Position numbers and translations under genes: made by a program. Shown piece by piece: positions 7,312-15,892 of a stretch of DNA of 64,000 bases (positions are counted from its first letter, which is position 1; each line of letters starts with the position of its first letter). The notes beneath the pieces were generated by a model. It saw nothing but the letters and a program-made list of their open reading frames with translations, had not been told where the DNA came from and did not search any database. The stretch lies in NCBI RefSeq assembly GCF_019904155.1, contig NZ_JAHCMB010000190.1, positions 36,187-100,186 of the forward strand, read 5' to 3'. This stretch comes from Paenibacillus sinensis (lineage in GTDB: Bacteria > Bacillota > Bacilli > Paenibacillales > Paenibacillaceae).

Positions 7312-9129
7312 ATGGTAAGCAGAGTCAAACGGCTGTTGATCGGCCGTCCAAGGAAGTCCACAGAGCTTGAACAGGAGAAATTAAGCAAGCTGAAAGCACT
7401 TGCCGTTCTGTCCTCCGATGCGCTCTCATCCGTCGCATATGGTACGGAACAAATCTTGCTCGTTCTTGTAACGGTCGGCTTCACGGCGGTCTGGTATTCG
7501 CTGCCAATCGCGCTTGCTGTTCTTGCGCTGCTGGCGATTCTGATTTTATCGTACCGGCAGACCATCTTCTCTTATCCGCAGGGCGGGGGAGCGTATATAG
7601 TCGCCAAGGATAATCTTGGCGTCTCGACGGGCCTGCTGGCTGGCGGATCTTTGCTGGTGGATTACATTCTAACGGTTGCCGTAAGCGCCTCGGCGGGCAC
7701 GGACGCGATTACGTCGGCTTTTCCAAGCCTGCATGATCACGCCGTAGCCATCGCCGTAACAGTTATTATCATTCTGACGATCATCAATCTTCGCGGTGTA
7801 ACCGAGTCAGCCTCCTTCATCGCGATTCCGGTGTATCTGTTCGTTCTGTCGATCGTCGTTCTGATTGTAACCGGCGTGATCAAATATGCAGTAGGCGGTG
7901 CCCATGCCGACGTTCCCGAAATCGGGACGGCCGTATCGAATGTCAGCCTGTTCCTGCTGCTGAAGGCCTTCAGCTCCGGCTGTTCGGCATTGACCGGTGT
8001 CGAAGCGGTATCGAACGCCATTCCGAACTTCAAGGCTCCCGCCGAGAAGAATGCGGCCAAGACGCTGATGATGATGGGACTGATTCTGGGCTTCATGTTC
8101 ACCGGCATTACGCTGCTTGCTTACTGGTTCGGCATTACGCCTAACGCAAAAGAGACCGTCGTGTCGCAGATAGCGGAATCGACCTTTGGACGCGGATTTC
8201 TCTATTACGGCATTCAGACGGTAACGGCGATTATCCTGTTCCTGGCGGCCAACACGGCGTACTCGGCTTTCCCGCTGCTGTCGTTCATGCTGGCCAAGGA
8301 CAAATATATGCCGCATGCCTTCATGGTCCGTGGTGACCGGCTCGGATTTTCGAATGGCATCATCTTCTTGGGCGTAGCTTCTGCGGTTCTTGTCGCGGCG
8401 TTCCATGGAGAGACGACCAATCTCATTCCGCTGTACGCGGTAGGCGTATTTATCCCGTTCACCCTGTCCCAGCTTGGCATGATGATCCGTTGGGCTAAGC
8501 TGAAGCCTTCAGGTTGGAAGACGAAATTTGTAGTCAATACCATCGGGATGCTGACAACGCTGACCATTACGCTGATCTTCATCATCACCAAGTTCTCGAA
8601 TGTGTGGGTGGCCTTCATCTTCCTGCCGATTGTGATGCTGATCTTCTTCCGGATTCATCAGCATTACATGAATACGGCCGACCAGCTCCGGATTCAGCTC
8701 GACACCGAGAAACCGGTAATCAAGGGAAGTACGATAGTCGTTCCGGTATCCGGCGTGACACGTGCAGTGCTTCACTCCCTGAGCTACGCGAAATCGCTCA
8801 CCGATAACGTAGTGGCGCTGTATGTCGGTTTTGACGAAGAAGAAATTCGCAAGATGGAGCAGAAGTGGGAGGAATGGAACCCGGGCGTTCGTCTGATCGT
8901 GCTCCGTTCCCGTTATCGCAGCATTATGCGGCCACTGGTCAAATTTATCGACACGGTCGAGTGGAAGACGGCCTCAACGGACCATATTACGATTCTGATT
9001 CCGCAGTTTATTACCAAGCATTGGTGGCAGGCGGTTCTGCATAATCAAACCAGTGTTTTTATCCGGACTTATCTGATGAATCATAAAGATATTGTCGTCG
9101 CGACAGTGCCTTATCACTTAAATAAATAG
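7312..9129 (+). CDS. kimA: High-affinity potassium importer KimA (YdaO)
   Basis: A 605-residue APC-superfamily transporter with about 12 membrane helices over residues 30-450 and a cytoplasmic C-terminal domain of about 150 residues. The N-terminal block KLSKLKALAVLSSDALSSVAYGTEQ and the SYRQTIFSYPQGGGAYIVAKDNLG loop are typical of KimA. In B. subtilis this protein was first annotated as an amino acid permease and later shown to import K+ with protons. The upstream c-di-AMP riboswitch gives strong independent support, since c-di-AMP governs potassium homeostasis. A second potassium system, KtrB-like, lies at 35333-36679 without such a riboswitch. Confidence 0.93.
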   Translation: MVSRVKRLLIGRPRKSTELEQEKLSKLKALAVLSSDALSSVAYGTEQILLVLVTVGFTAVWYSLPIALAVLALLAILILSYRQTIFSYPQGGGAYIVAKDNLGVSTGLLAGGSLLVDYILTVAVSASAGTDAITSAFPSLHDHAVAIAVTVIIILTIINLRGVTESASFIAIPVYLFVLSIVVLIVTGVIKYAVGGAHADVPEIGTAVSNVSLFLLLKAFSSGCSALTGVEAVSNAIPNFKAPAEKNAAKTLMMMGLILGFMFTGITLLAYWFGITPNAKETVVSQIAESTFGRGFLYYGIQTVTAIILFLAANTAYSAFPLLSFMLAKDKYMPHAFMVRGDRLGFSNGIIFLGVASAVLVAAFHGETTNLIPLYAVGVFIPFTLSQLGMMIRWAKLKPSGWKTKFVVNTIGMLTTLTITLIFIITKFSNVWVAFIFLPIVMLIFFRIHQHYMNTADQLRIQLDTEKPVIKGSTIVVPVSGVTRAVLHSLSYAKSLTDNVVALYVGFDEEEIRKMEQKWEEWNPGVRLIVLRSRYRSIMRPLVKFIDTVEWKTASTDHITILIPQFITKHWWQAVLHNQTSVFIRTYLMNHKDIVVATVPYHLNK

Positions 9130-9157
9130 CTTTCTAAGATCAGTTTGTTCTCAAAGG

Positions 9158-9188
9158 CCGTTCCGGGTTTCCCGGGGCGGTTTTTTTT
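9158..9188 (+). terminator. Rho-independent terminator of kimA
   Basis: CCGTTCCGGG and CCCGGGGCGG flank a TTT loop and are followed by eight T. Confidence 0.9.
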
Positions 9189-9241
9189 GCTGAAAAAACA
9201 ACGGATTTCGGAAAATTTTTGATAATTCAGTATCTTTCAAG

Positions 9242-9270
9242 TTGACATAGATAATGAGAATCAATATCAT
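9242..9270 (+). promoter_or_regulatory. Promoter overlapped by a Fur box
   Basis: TTGACA (9242-9247) and TATCAT (9265-9270) are 17 bases apart. The spacer and -10 carry GATAATGAGAATCAATATC (9250-9268), a close match to the Fur box GATAATGATAATCATTATC. Iron-loaded Fur would therefore block this promoter. The leader to the ATPase gene is about 100 bases long. Confidence 0.85.
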
Positions 9271-9372
9271 TTATATAGAAGAGAGCCATACCGGCTGAGG
9301 TTTATAGCAAGAGCAGGGATGATATCATTACGGCGGTCATACCGCTTTAATAAGGATAAGGAGTGAAGTGAA

Positions 9373-10173
9373 ATGGCGGAACGCCTGAACGCAAATCAAT
9401 TAAGCATCGGATATGCGGAGTCGATTATTGTCAAAGACCTTAATCTGACCATTCCAACCGGAAAGATCACAGCGCTCGTCGGAGCGAACGGGTCCGGGAA
9501 GTCGACCATTCTCAAGACAATGTCCCGGCTGATGAAGCCGGCCGGAGGCAGCGTGCTGCTGGACGGTAAATCCATCCACAGCCAATCGACCAAGGAAGTA
9601 GCCCGCCAATTGGCTATACTCCCGCAGAATCCCACTGCACCGGACGGCCTGACGGTGTCCGAATTGGTCGCTTATGGACGCTATCCGCATCAAAAAGGCT
9701 TCGGCTCGCTAACCTCCGAGGATCGCCGGATTGTGGCGAATGCGATTGAAGTTACCGGGATGAGCGCCTTTGGAGATCGGCCGATCGAACGTCTCTCAGG
9801 CGGACAGCGGCAGCGTGCCTGGATTGCCATGGCTCTGGCGCAAGAGACGGAAATTCTGTTCCTCGACGAACCGACCACCTTTCTGGATATGGCCCATCAG
9901 CTTGAAGTGCTGCAGCTGCTTCAGATGTTGAACGAACGGGAAAAAAGAACCATTATTATGGTCGTTCATGACCTGAATCACGCTTCGCGCTATGCCCAGC
10001 ATATGGTTGCGATCAAGTCAGGTACGGTGATCAGCGAAGGGACCCCGGTTGAAGTCATGACGCCGGAGGTTCTGCGTGCCGTCTTCGGTATTGAAGCGGA
10101 CATCGTGGAAGATCCGCGAACCGGCCTTCCGCTATGCCTCCCGCACAGTCTTGCCGGACGCGAGGCTGTCTAG
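9373..10173 (+). CDS. Iron-siderophore ABC transporter ATP-binding protein
   Basis: A 266-residue ATPase of the FecE/FhuC type. Walker A GANGSGKST, the Q-loop ILPQNP, the signature LSGGQRQRAWIAMALAQ, Walker B LFLDEPTTFLD and the switch histidine in VVHDLNH are all present. It would energise import of ferric siderophores. No permease or binding protein lies beside it, so it probably serves permeases encoded elsewhere, as B. subtilis YusV does. The Fur-controlled promoter upstream and the FhuF-like gene downstream fit iron starvation control. Confidence 0.92.
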   Translation: MAERLNANQLSIGYAESIIVKDLNLTIPTGKITALVGANGSGKSTILKTMSRLMKPAGGSVLLDGKSIHSQSTKEVARQLAILPQNPTAPDGLTVSELVAYGRYPHQKGFGSLTSEDRRIVANAIEVTGMSAFGDRPIERLSGGQRQRAWIAMALAQETEILFLDEPTTFLDMAHQLEVLQLLQMLNEREKRTIIMVVHDLNHASRYAQHMVAIKSGTVISEGTPVEVMTPEVLRAVFGIEADIVEDPRTGLPLCLPHSLAGREAV

Positions 10174-10255
10174 AGGCTCTTCTTATACGGTGTTACCGTA
10201 GCCAGATAGCGTGAAGAGGGGGAAGCCGGAAAGGGCTGAGAGAGGGGGAACCCGG

Positions 10256-11062
10256 GTGACCATTCTGCTGAAGGAAGAATTCGCCCAATTATTCGATATT
10301 CATACAGCGGTGCCGGAAGGCGCCGCGTATTCTTTTTCCGCCCGAGAAATTGCGGAGCCGGAAGGCATGGATCGCTTCATGGATATTTATGTCCCTATGA
10401 TGAAGGCGCTGGAGCGCAAGGCAGCCGGGGCTTATTTGGCTAACTGGATCGCCAGCCCCGCTCTTGCCTTGCTGTATGGCCTCTCGGCCGGGGGAGCCGC
10501 AGTGGGAATGGAGCTGTCCAGTCTGACGCTCCATCTTATCCCATCCAAAGGCTACTGCCGGGTAGCCTGGTCGGTTGGCGAATGGATCGAAACGCCTCTA
10601 GGAGAAGATCGGGAAGCACAGAAGGGGGATATCGTCTCCGTGTTGAAGCAGTTCTATCAGGAGACGGCCGGTCCACTGATTCGGGAAGCTTCAAGAGCAA
10701 GCGGTCTTTCGATAACGGATGCATGGGGACAGCTGCCGACCCGGTTCAATTATTATGAAAGCATGCTTGAGCGAGAAGAATCCGATCCAACCACAGTGCG
10801 TTTCCGCGAGTCCTACCAACTGCTTAAAGACCTGCCTGCCGACATATTCGGCCTTCACCGCAATCCGTTCAAGGTGGAAGTGCGGTATACGGAGGATATC
10901 GCCGATCCCGGCAAGAGGGTGCAAATCCGCAACCGCTGTTGTCTGTATTATTGCACCGAAGGCGGAAGCCTCTGCTACATTTGTCCGCGGGTAAGCGAGC
11001 GGGAGCGAAACAGGCGCCGGGAGGAAAACCGTCTGCGGGCAGGATCGGCAGCAGCGGAATAG
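10256..11062 (+). CDS. FhuF-like (2Fe-2S) siderophore-iron reductase
   Basis: I chose GTG 10256, five bases after AGAGGGGGAA, giving 268 residues; an upstream in-frame GTG at 10211 has a poorer site. The C-terminus carries CC-x10-C-x2-C (RNRCCLYYCTEGGSLCYICP), the characteristic [2Fe-2S] ligand set of FhuF, which reduces ferric siderophores to release iron in the cytoplasm. The remaining residues are poorly conserved to my eye but the length fits. It follows the ABC ATPase by about 80 bases without a terminator, so both are likely under the same Fur box. Confidence 0.83.
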   Translation: MTILLKEEFAQLFDIHTAVPEGAAYSFSAREIAEPEGMDRFMDIYVPMMKALERKAAGAYLANWIASPALALLYGLSAGGAAVGMELSSLTLHLIPSKGYCRVAWSVGEWIETPLGEDREAQKGDIVSVLKQFYQETAGPLIREASRASGLSITDAWGQLPTRFNYYESMLEREESDPTTVRFRESYQLLKDLPADIFGLHRNPFKVEVRYTEDIADPGKRVQIRNRCCLYYCTEGGSLCYICPRVSERERNRRREENRLRAGSAAAE

Positions 11063-11188
11063 GCCTCCGGCATCAAACCGGAATATCAACTTCATAGGCT
11101 TGCAGAGGCTCCCGTCATTGACAAGGGAGCCTGTTCGTTGTTAAAGTGAGGATTGCTTAAGCCAAGTAAGGATTAAAGGAGCAAATCC

Positions 11189-12118
11189 ATGGATATTAAC
11201 CACATACAGACAGAACTGGTGAAGCTGGTACATACGGGTACGGTCAAGAACGCTGAACCGCTGAGGGATCATGTGTTTACTAAAATGGGCGGCCGAGCCG
11301 ACATTCTGGCTGCACCCGGAACTTATGAAGAAATGCAGGCGGTAGTTGCCTATGCCGCTGCTAACAGGATTGCCCTGACCATCCTGGGCAACGGCTCGAA
11401 TGTCATTATTCGGGACGGCGGTGTACGCGGCATCGTTTTGCAGACTTCGGGTCTTGGTGAAATAAGTGTAGAGAATGATTATGTCGTGGCGCAGGCCGGC
11501 TCTCAGATTATTGAAGCTTCGCGCGTCGCACTGAGCCATGGTCTTACCGGTCTGGAGTTTGCCTGCGGCATTCCGGGCACAGTCGGAGGGGCTCTGTATA
11601 TGAATGCAGGAGCCTATGGCGGCGAAGTCGCCCATGTGCTGGAGAGCGCACTGGCGATCGACAGCAAGGGAGAGCTCGTCAAGTTCACTGGCGAAGAGCT
11701 TCAGTTCGGGTACCGGAAGAGCGTCTTTACGAGAGGGCAGTACGTCATTCTCGAAGCGCGCTTTGCGCTGAAGCCCGGCGATCCCGCTGCCATCAAGGCG
11801 GAGATGGACCGATTAACCGAGCTTCGTGAGTCGAAGCAGCCCTTGGAATATCCATCCTGCGGGAGTGTGTTCAAGCGTCCGCCCGGACGATTCGCCGGCC
11901 AGCTGATTCAGGAGAGTGGCCTTCAGGGCACACGAATCGGCGGCGCGGAAGTGTCGCAGAAGCACGCGGGCTTCATTATCAATGCCGATAATGCGACAGC
12001 CAGCGATTACATCGGACTGATCGCGCATATCAGAGAGAAGGTCAACGAGAAATTCGGCGTTGAGCTTGAGACGGAAGTCGAGATTATCGGCGAGGAACCG
12101 AAGACCGGGAACGTATAA
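11189..12118 (+). CDS. murB: UDP-N-acetylenolpyruvoylglucosamine reductase MurB
   Basis: MurB makes UDP-MurNAc with NADPH and FAD in peptidoglycan synthesis. The 309-residue protein shows the FAD-binding core (TKMGGRADILAAPG, LGNGSNVIIRDGGVRG), the GLEFACGIPGTVGGALYMNAGAYGGE block, YRKSVF, the proton-donor serine in YPSCGSVFKRP and the C-terminal glutamate in ETEVEIIG. The type II pattern (no extra Tyr loop) is usual in Bacillota. ATG 11189 follows TTAAAGGAGC. The gene is alone, with its own putative terminator. Confidence 0.96.
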   Translation: MDINHIQTELVKLVHTGTVKNAEPLRDHVFTKMGGRADILAAPGTYEEMQAVVAYAAANRIALTILGNGSNVIIRDGGVRGIVLQTSGLGEISVENDYVVAQAGSQIIEASRVALSHGLTGLEFACGIPGTVGGALYMNAGAYGGEVAHVLESALAIDSKGELVKFTGEELQFGYRKSVFTRGQYVILEARFALKPGDPAAIKAEMDRLTELRESKQPLEYPSCGSVFKRPPGRFAGQLIQESGLQGTRIGGAEVSQKHAGFIINADNATASDYIGLIAHIREKVNEKFGVELETEVEIIGEEPKTGNV

Positions 12119-12163
12119 CACGAACGCCGGAACCAATGGATCAATCAAGACTTTAACAATGGC

Positions 12164-12198
12164 AAAATCGCTGCGGGAAATATCACCGCAGCGATTTG
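12164..12198 (+). terminator. Strong hairpin after murB (putative terminator)
   Basis: AAATCGCTGCGG and CCGCAGCGATTT form a perfect 12-bp stem with a nine-base loop. There is no long T run on either strand, so its role as a terminator is likely but not certain. Confidence 0.55.
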
Positions 12199-12246
12199 TC
12201 GTCATAAGAGATACTCATCTATAACTAATAGACATTCTGCCGCCGA

Positions 12247-12582
12247 TCACTCAATGGTCAGTGTATACTTGGCGCGTTCAGTCTTCGCTGCAACGTTGCC
12301 GGCACCGGCTGGCTCGAAGCTCAGGCCGCTTACGGCGATCTCGTAGCTCTGACCCGGCAGCGCGACGAGTTCTCCGTCTCCGTTCATGGTGCTTCCCGTT
12401 CCGTGGAGAATCAGTGCGCTGTCCAGGTAATCATCGATCACGGAATCCGCATCCCGATAATCGACGCGATCAAGCTTGAAATACACTTTATCGCTGTCTT
12501 CCATCTCCTGTTTTTCAATTACAACGGTTTCTCCGATATGTTCCTCCAGCCATTCCGCCAGCAGTTTCACATGCTCTTCCAT
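12247..12582 (-). CDS. Hypothetical protein
   Basis: A 111-residue acidic protein that I do not recognise. ATG at 12582 follows AAAGGATGGG; an in-frame ATG at 12618 lacks a site. Visible features are an N-terminal amphipathic helix (HVKLLAEWLEEHIGETV), a middle part rich in Asp (KLDRVDYRDADSVIDDYLDSALILHG) and a beta-type C-terminal half. There are no membrane segments or cysteines. It lies downstream of the MFS gene on the same strand with about 50 bases between them. Confidence 0.7.
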   Translation of the reverse strand: MEEHVKLLAEWLEEHIGETVVIEKQEMEDSDKVYFKLDRVDYRDADSVIDDYLDSALILHGTGSTMNGDGELVALPGQSYEIAVSGLSFEPAGAGNVAAKTERAKYTLTIE

Positions 12583-12637
12583 AAGATAATCCCATCCTTT
12601 GCCGCAAGTGTCGTTCATCAGGTCTATAATGTGTAAT

Positions 12638-13819
12638 TTACCCCGCTTTTTCGGATTGAATCCGTGCCGGTGCTGCGGCGCCGCTTCGATGAAACAGCCA
12701 TATGGACAGAAGCAGGCAGCAAGCCGTTACAAGCGCAACGCTGAGGAAATGACCAGTCGATTGGTATACGGCTCCCGCCGCTGCCGCACCGATTGTCGTT
12801 CCCAGATACATGAGGGTGTTGGTCAGAGCCGACACCGTCCCCCTGGCATTAACCGTCAGACCCTGCAGAATGCTGACCATGAGCGGAAACAGTGTGCCGC
12901 CAATTCCGTAAATGAGTACCAGCTCCGCCTGTATGCCTGTCAAATTACCGGTTATGGCGAGTATAGGGAACAGCAGCACATTCAATAGCATGCCCCCGGC
13001 CAAGACGGTGTAGCGTCCATAGCGTCCGCTTAATCGACTGCCGAACAGGCTGCCAAGCAGATTGCCAAGTCCGAGAAACAGCATCACCTGGCCGATCCGG
13101 GAGACGCCAAGGCCGAATGATTGGGAGAGCCAGGAGCCAAGAAACGAGAAGACGGCAAAGTTTCCAATTTGAAATATAAAGTATGCGAAGAATGCCAAAA
13201 TGGCGGTTCTAGAGGAGAGAAGAGAGGCGTAAGGCTTCAGCAGACTGGGCGCTGTTCCTGCTGCGAGCCTGGAGGGGATGGAGGGCAGAAGGGTTAATAG
13301 AAGCAGTGTCAGGAGGAGAGAGAAGCCCGCGATCACCAGAAAGGGTGTCTTCCAGGAATGAACAGCGAAGAATCCGCCCAGCGGGAGACCAAGCAGTTGC
13401 GCGCAGGAGAGACCAGCGGTTGCGATACCCATACCCTGCAGAATCCGTTCCTTGGGCAGAAGAATCGGAATCGAGGCCCACACCTGAGGCGTTACGAATG
13501 CCGCGCTTACGCCGGCGAGGAACCGGAACAGCAGCATGCTCCAGAATCCGGTTGCGGCTGCACAGAGCGCTGTAGACAGCGCGAAGGCGAGCATTCCTGC
13601 AATCATAACCGGCTTCCGATTTAACCGATCTGACAAGGGGCCGGCTATTAAGGCGAAAATCGCGTAGCCGAGCGCATAGGCACTGACCATCCACCCTGAC
13701 AGAGCCGTAGACACCCCGAAGTCCTCCCGCAGGACAGGGAGCAGCGGACTGATCAGGAACGTATCTGTACCGACAACGAACATGATGAGAAAGAAGAGCG
13801 TAAGGCTTGTTTTTTGCAT
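12638..13819 (-). CDS. MFS transporter (drug or sugar exporter type)
   Basis: A 393-residue 12-helix major facilitator of the AraJ/YdhP-like DHA1 group. After helix 2 the motif GPLSDRLNRKPVMIAGM matches the MFS loop motif G-x3-D-R-x-G-R-R/K. The first helix reads TLFFLIMFVVGTDTFLISPLLPVL. AGGAGGTCATT precedes the ATG. It lies 60 bases downstream of an ArsR-type regulator gene, with an inverted repeat between them, so it is probably controlled by that regulator. The substrate is unknown. Confidence 0.88.
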   Translation of the reverse strand: MQKTSLTLFFLIMFVVGTDTFLISPLLPVLREDFGVSTALSGWMVSAYALGYAIFALIAGPLSDRLNRKPVMIAGMLAFALSTALCAAATGFWSMLLFRFLAGVSAAFVTPQVWASIPILLPKERILQGMGIATAGLSCAQLLGLPLGGFFAVHSWKTPFLVIAGFSLLLTLLLLTLLPSIPSRLAAGTAPSLLKPYASLLSSRTAILAFFAYFIFQIGNFAVFSFLGSWLSQSFGLGVSRIGQVMLFLGLGNLLGSLFGSRLSGRYGRYTVLAGGMLLNVLLFPILAITGNLTGIQAELVLIYGIGGTLFPLMVSILQGLTVNARGTVSALTNTLMYLGTTIGAAAAGAVYQSTGHFLSVALVTACCLLLSIWLFHRSGAAAPARIQSEKAG

Positions 13820-13836
13820 AATGACCTCCTATTTCA

Positions 13837-13860
13837 TTAGTTAAATAACCATTGAACTAA
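13837..13860 (-). promoter_or_regulatory. Inverted repeat between ArsR-type gene and MFS gene
   Basis: TTAGTT (13837-13842) and AACTAA (13855-13860) form an inverted repeat with 12 bases between. It sits in the 60-base gap upstream of the MFS start, the position expected for an operator of the adjacent ArsR-family repressor. Confidence 0.45.
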
Positions 13861-13879
13861 ACGGCGATAAAAAACCGGA

Positions 13880-14176
13880 TCACAGGGTATCCAGGAATCC
13901 GGGCAAATAATGATCGAACGTTTCTTGTCGAATCTGTATGTACTTCGTCTGCGCTTCCTTTCTTACCATAATCAGTCCCGCTTCTCGCAAGGTGCGGAAA
14001 TGATATGAGGCGTTCGATTTGGATGCTTCACATCGTTCGCCGACCTCTCCGCAGTTCAGCTCCGTTCTGCTGTCTCTCAGCGTCCGGATAATCTGAAGAC
14101 GGGTGGGATCGGCCAATGCCTTGAAAATCTGCACACGCTGCTCATCGTTAAGTAGTGTTTGTTGTTCAATAGTCAT
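13880..14176 (-). CDS. ArsR family winged-helix regulator
   Basis: A 98-residue protein with the ArsR core: FKALADPTRLQIIRTLRDS, a recognition helix around EASKSNASYHFRTLREAGLI, and a wing with RKEAQTKYIQIR. The classic metal motif ELCVCDL is absent (ELNCGEVGERC appears instead; two cysteines remain), so it may sense something other than a metal or use a different site. It probably controls the MFS gene downstream. No Shine-Dalgarno precedes the ATG, and the promoter lies so close that the message is predicted to be leaderless. Confidence 0.88.
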   Translation of the reverse strand: MTIEQQTLLNDEQRVQIFKALADPTRLQIIRTLRDSRTELNCGEVGERCEASKSNASYHFRTLREAGLIMVRKEAQTKYIQIRQETFDHYLPGFLDTL

Positions 14177-14182
14177 ACAACT

Positions 14183-14210
14183 ATGATATCTTTTTACTTC
14201 ATACTGTCAA
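14183..14210 (-). promoter_or_regulatory. Promoter of the ArsR-type gene, predicted leaderless
   Basis: On the minus strand TTGACA (14210-14205) and TATCAT (14188-14183) are 16 bases apart. Only six bases separate the -10 element from the ATG at 14176, so transcription should start at or next to the start codon. Confidence 0.7.
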
Positions 14211-14253
14211 GAGAAATTTGGAAATCCGACCGCATCTTTTCAGCCCATTCTGG

Positions 14254-14898
14254 CTAACCCAGCCAATTCTGCTCATAGACGTACCTCGCAAGCTGGACGC
14301 GATTCTCCATATGAAGCTTCTGCATAATATTTTTCAAATGATTCTTAACCGTATGCTCGGAGATGATCAGCTGCAGCGAAATGTCCCGGTTGGACAAGCC
14401 TTTCGCGACCAATGTCAGGATTTCCCGTTCCCGTCCGGTCAGCGGGTCTCCGCATGCCTCCGGTTGTTTCGTCCGTGAGAACTCGTTAAGAAGAAGGTGG
14501 GCAAGCTCACGGGTCATCGGGGCCTCATCCAGGGCGATTGCCCTTAAATATTCACCCCAGGATTCTGGCTTTAAATTCTTCAGCATATAGCCCTGTGCGC
14601 CCTTTTTGAGAGCTTCGAACAAATGGGTAATGTCGTCGGATACGGTGAGAATAACAATTTTTACATAGGGGAATCTTTCCTTGATCCGTTTCGTTGCTTC
14701 CAGACCGTCCATCACGGGCATTTGAATGTCCATCAGAATGAGGTCCGGCATCCATCGCTCCGTCAGCTCAATTGCTTCAATGCCGTCTCTGCCTTCAGCA
14801 ACGAATTCAAATGCCGGATCGCCGCCAAGGATGGTGTGAATGCCCTCCCGGGCCTGTTCACTATCGTCGATCACGATCACACGGACAGGTGTATTCAT
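14254..14898 (-). CDS. NarL/LuxR-type response regulator
   Basis: A 214-residue regulator. The receiver domain (1-120) has the acidic pair D11-D12, the phosphoacceptor D57 in LMDIQMPVMDG and the conserved lysine in GYMLKN. The C-terminal LuxR HTH (about 150-210) shows LTGREREILTLVAKGLSNRDISLQLIISEHTVKNHLKNIMQKL. It overlaps the upstream kinase gene by four bases, so the two are made together. The most obvious nearby target is the divergent SLH/cupredoxin cluster starting at 15893. Confidence 0.93.
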   Translation of the reverse strand: MNTPVRVIVIDDSEQAREGIHTILGGDPAFEFVAEGRDGIEAIELTERWMPDLILMDIQMPVMDGLEATKRIKERFPYVKIVILTVSDDITHLFEALKKGAQGYMLKNLKPESWGEYLRAIALDEAPMTRELAHLLLNEFSRTKQPEACGDPLTGREREILTLVAKGLSNRDISLQLIISEHTVKNHLKNIMQKLHMENRVQLARYVYEQNWLG

Positions 14899-15719
14899 GC
14901 GGCTTCCCCCTTTCGAATACTGAAGATCGTTTCACCCTCGTTCCTTCCAAAATGAAAATGCCAGTTCATTGTTCTCGCGCGGTCTTCCATCATTTTGAGG
15001 CCGTATCGATTCTCATGCGAAGGAGCTTCGGCAAATCCCTTGCCGTTATCGCATACCAGGCACTCCCAACCGTTAGCCGTAGGCGCGGCTTCAATCCGGA
15101 CACTGTTCGCTTCCGCATGCTTGCGGATATTGACGAGCGCTTCGCGAACCGAGGCGAACAGCTCGATTTTCTCCTTCGTTGTAAGCAGATGCTCCGGCAG
15201 GGCCCAATGTAGCTTGAACGCCATATCGGTTTCCTGCTTATAGGTGTCCACCAGATGCTCGATCCCCTGAACCCAGGGCATATGGAGGCAGTCGTTCGGA
15301 TACCGCAGATTGGCAATGGCTTCTCTCACATATACATTTGTGCGGTGAATGCTTTCTTTGAAGGACTGGAACAGGCTGCCATCGTTATCCGATATCTGTT
15401 CCATCCGGCTCACCTGGGCGTTCAGAAGGAACAAAGACTGCATGATGCCGTCATGGAGTTCTCTGGATAGCTGCTCCCGTTCCTGAAGTGCGGCTTGCAG
15501 GCTGCGGGCCTCATTCAGTTCCGCCTGATTTCTCTCGATTAACGAGAACAGCGGGATCAGGAACAGAAGGGTGGCTAGAAATACGACAACCGGCGCCAGC
15601 CAATTTCCTAAATCCATCGTGATGTAAGGGAGCAGAAATTTGTGCCGTACGTACTCCCACAAGCCCATGGTGAAAGTCGGGATCGTTAGAATCAACCACT
15701 TCATTTGTCTGTACGTCAT
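14895..15719 (-). CDS. Sensor histidine kinase (HisKA_3 / NarL-partner type)
   Basis: I chose ATG 15719 after GCGAGGGA; upstream in-frame ATGs have no site. The 274-residue protein has two membrane helices (about 7-22 and 42-61) with a short outer loop, a coiled segment, the phosphoacceptor histidine in REQLSRELHDG (about His89) and an ATPase domain with the N box REALVNIRKHA and G box VCDNGKGF. The small sensor loop suggests detection of membrane or surface signals. It is coupled to the response regulator. Confidence 0.9.
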   Translation of the reverse strand: MTYRQMKWLILTIPTFTMGLWEYVRHKFLLPYITMDLGNWLAPVVVFLATLLFLIPLFSLIERNQAELNEARSLQAALQEREQLSRELHDGIMQSLFLLNAQVSRMEQISDNDGSLFQSFKESIHRTNVYVREAIANLRYPNDCLHMPWVQGIEHLVDTYKQETDMAFKLHWALPEHLLTTKEKIELFASVREALVNIRKHAEANSVRIEAAPTANGWECLVCDNGKGFAEAPSHENRYGLKMMEDRARTMNWHFHFGRNEGETIFSIRKGEAA

Positions 15720-15827
15720 TCGGAATCCCTCGCTTTTTATCGGATTTTCCATTTTGTCACAATCCGTCGGCATAAATAGCTAGAAAAGGCTATAGTAACG
15801 CAAATACGAACAATGTATAGTGAAAAT

Positions 15828-15845
15828 AATCACATAAATCACATA
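15828..15845. repeat. Two tandem copies of a 9-bp repeat in a divergent promoter region
   Basis: AATCACATA occurs twice head-to-tail (15828-15836, 15837-15845). It lies between the two-component system and the SLH gene, 48 bases before the SLH start, where a direct-repeat binding response regulator could act. Confidence 0.4.
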
Positions 15846-15892
15846 AAATAAATCGGAATTAAGATGTGACTCATTTGAAGGAGGAGTGGATG

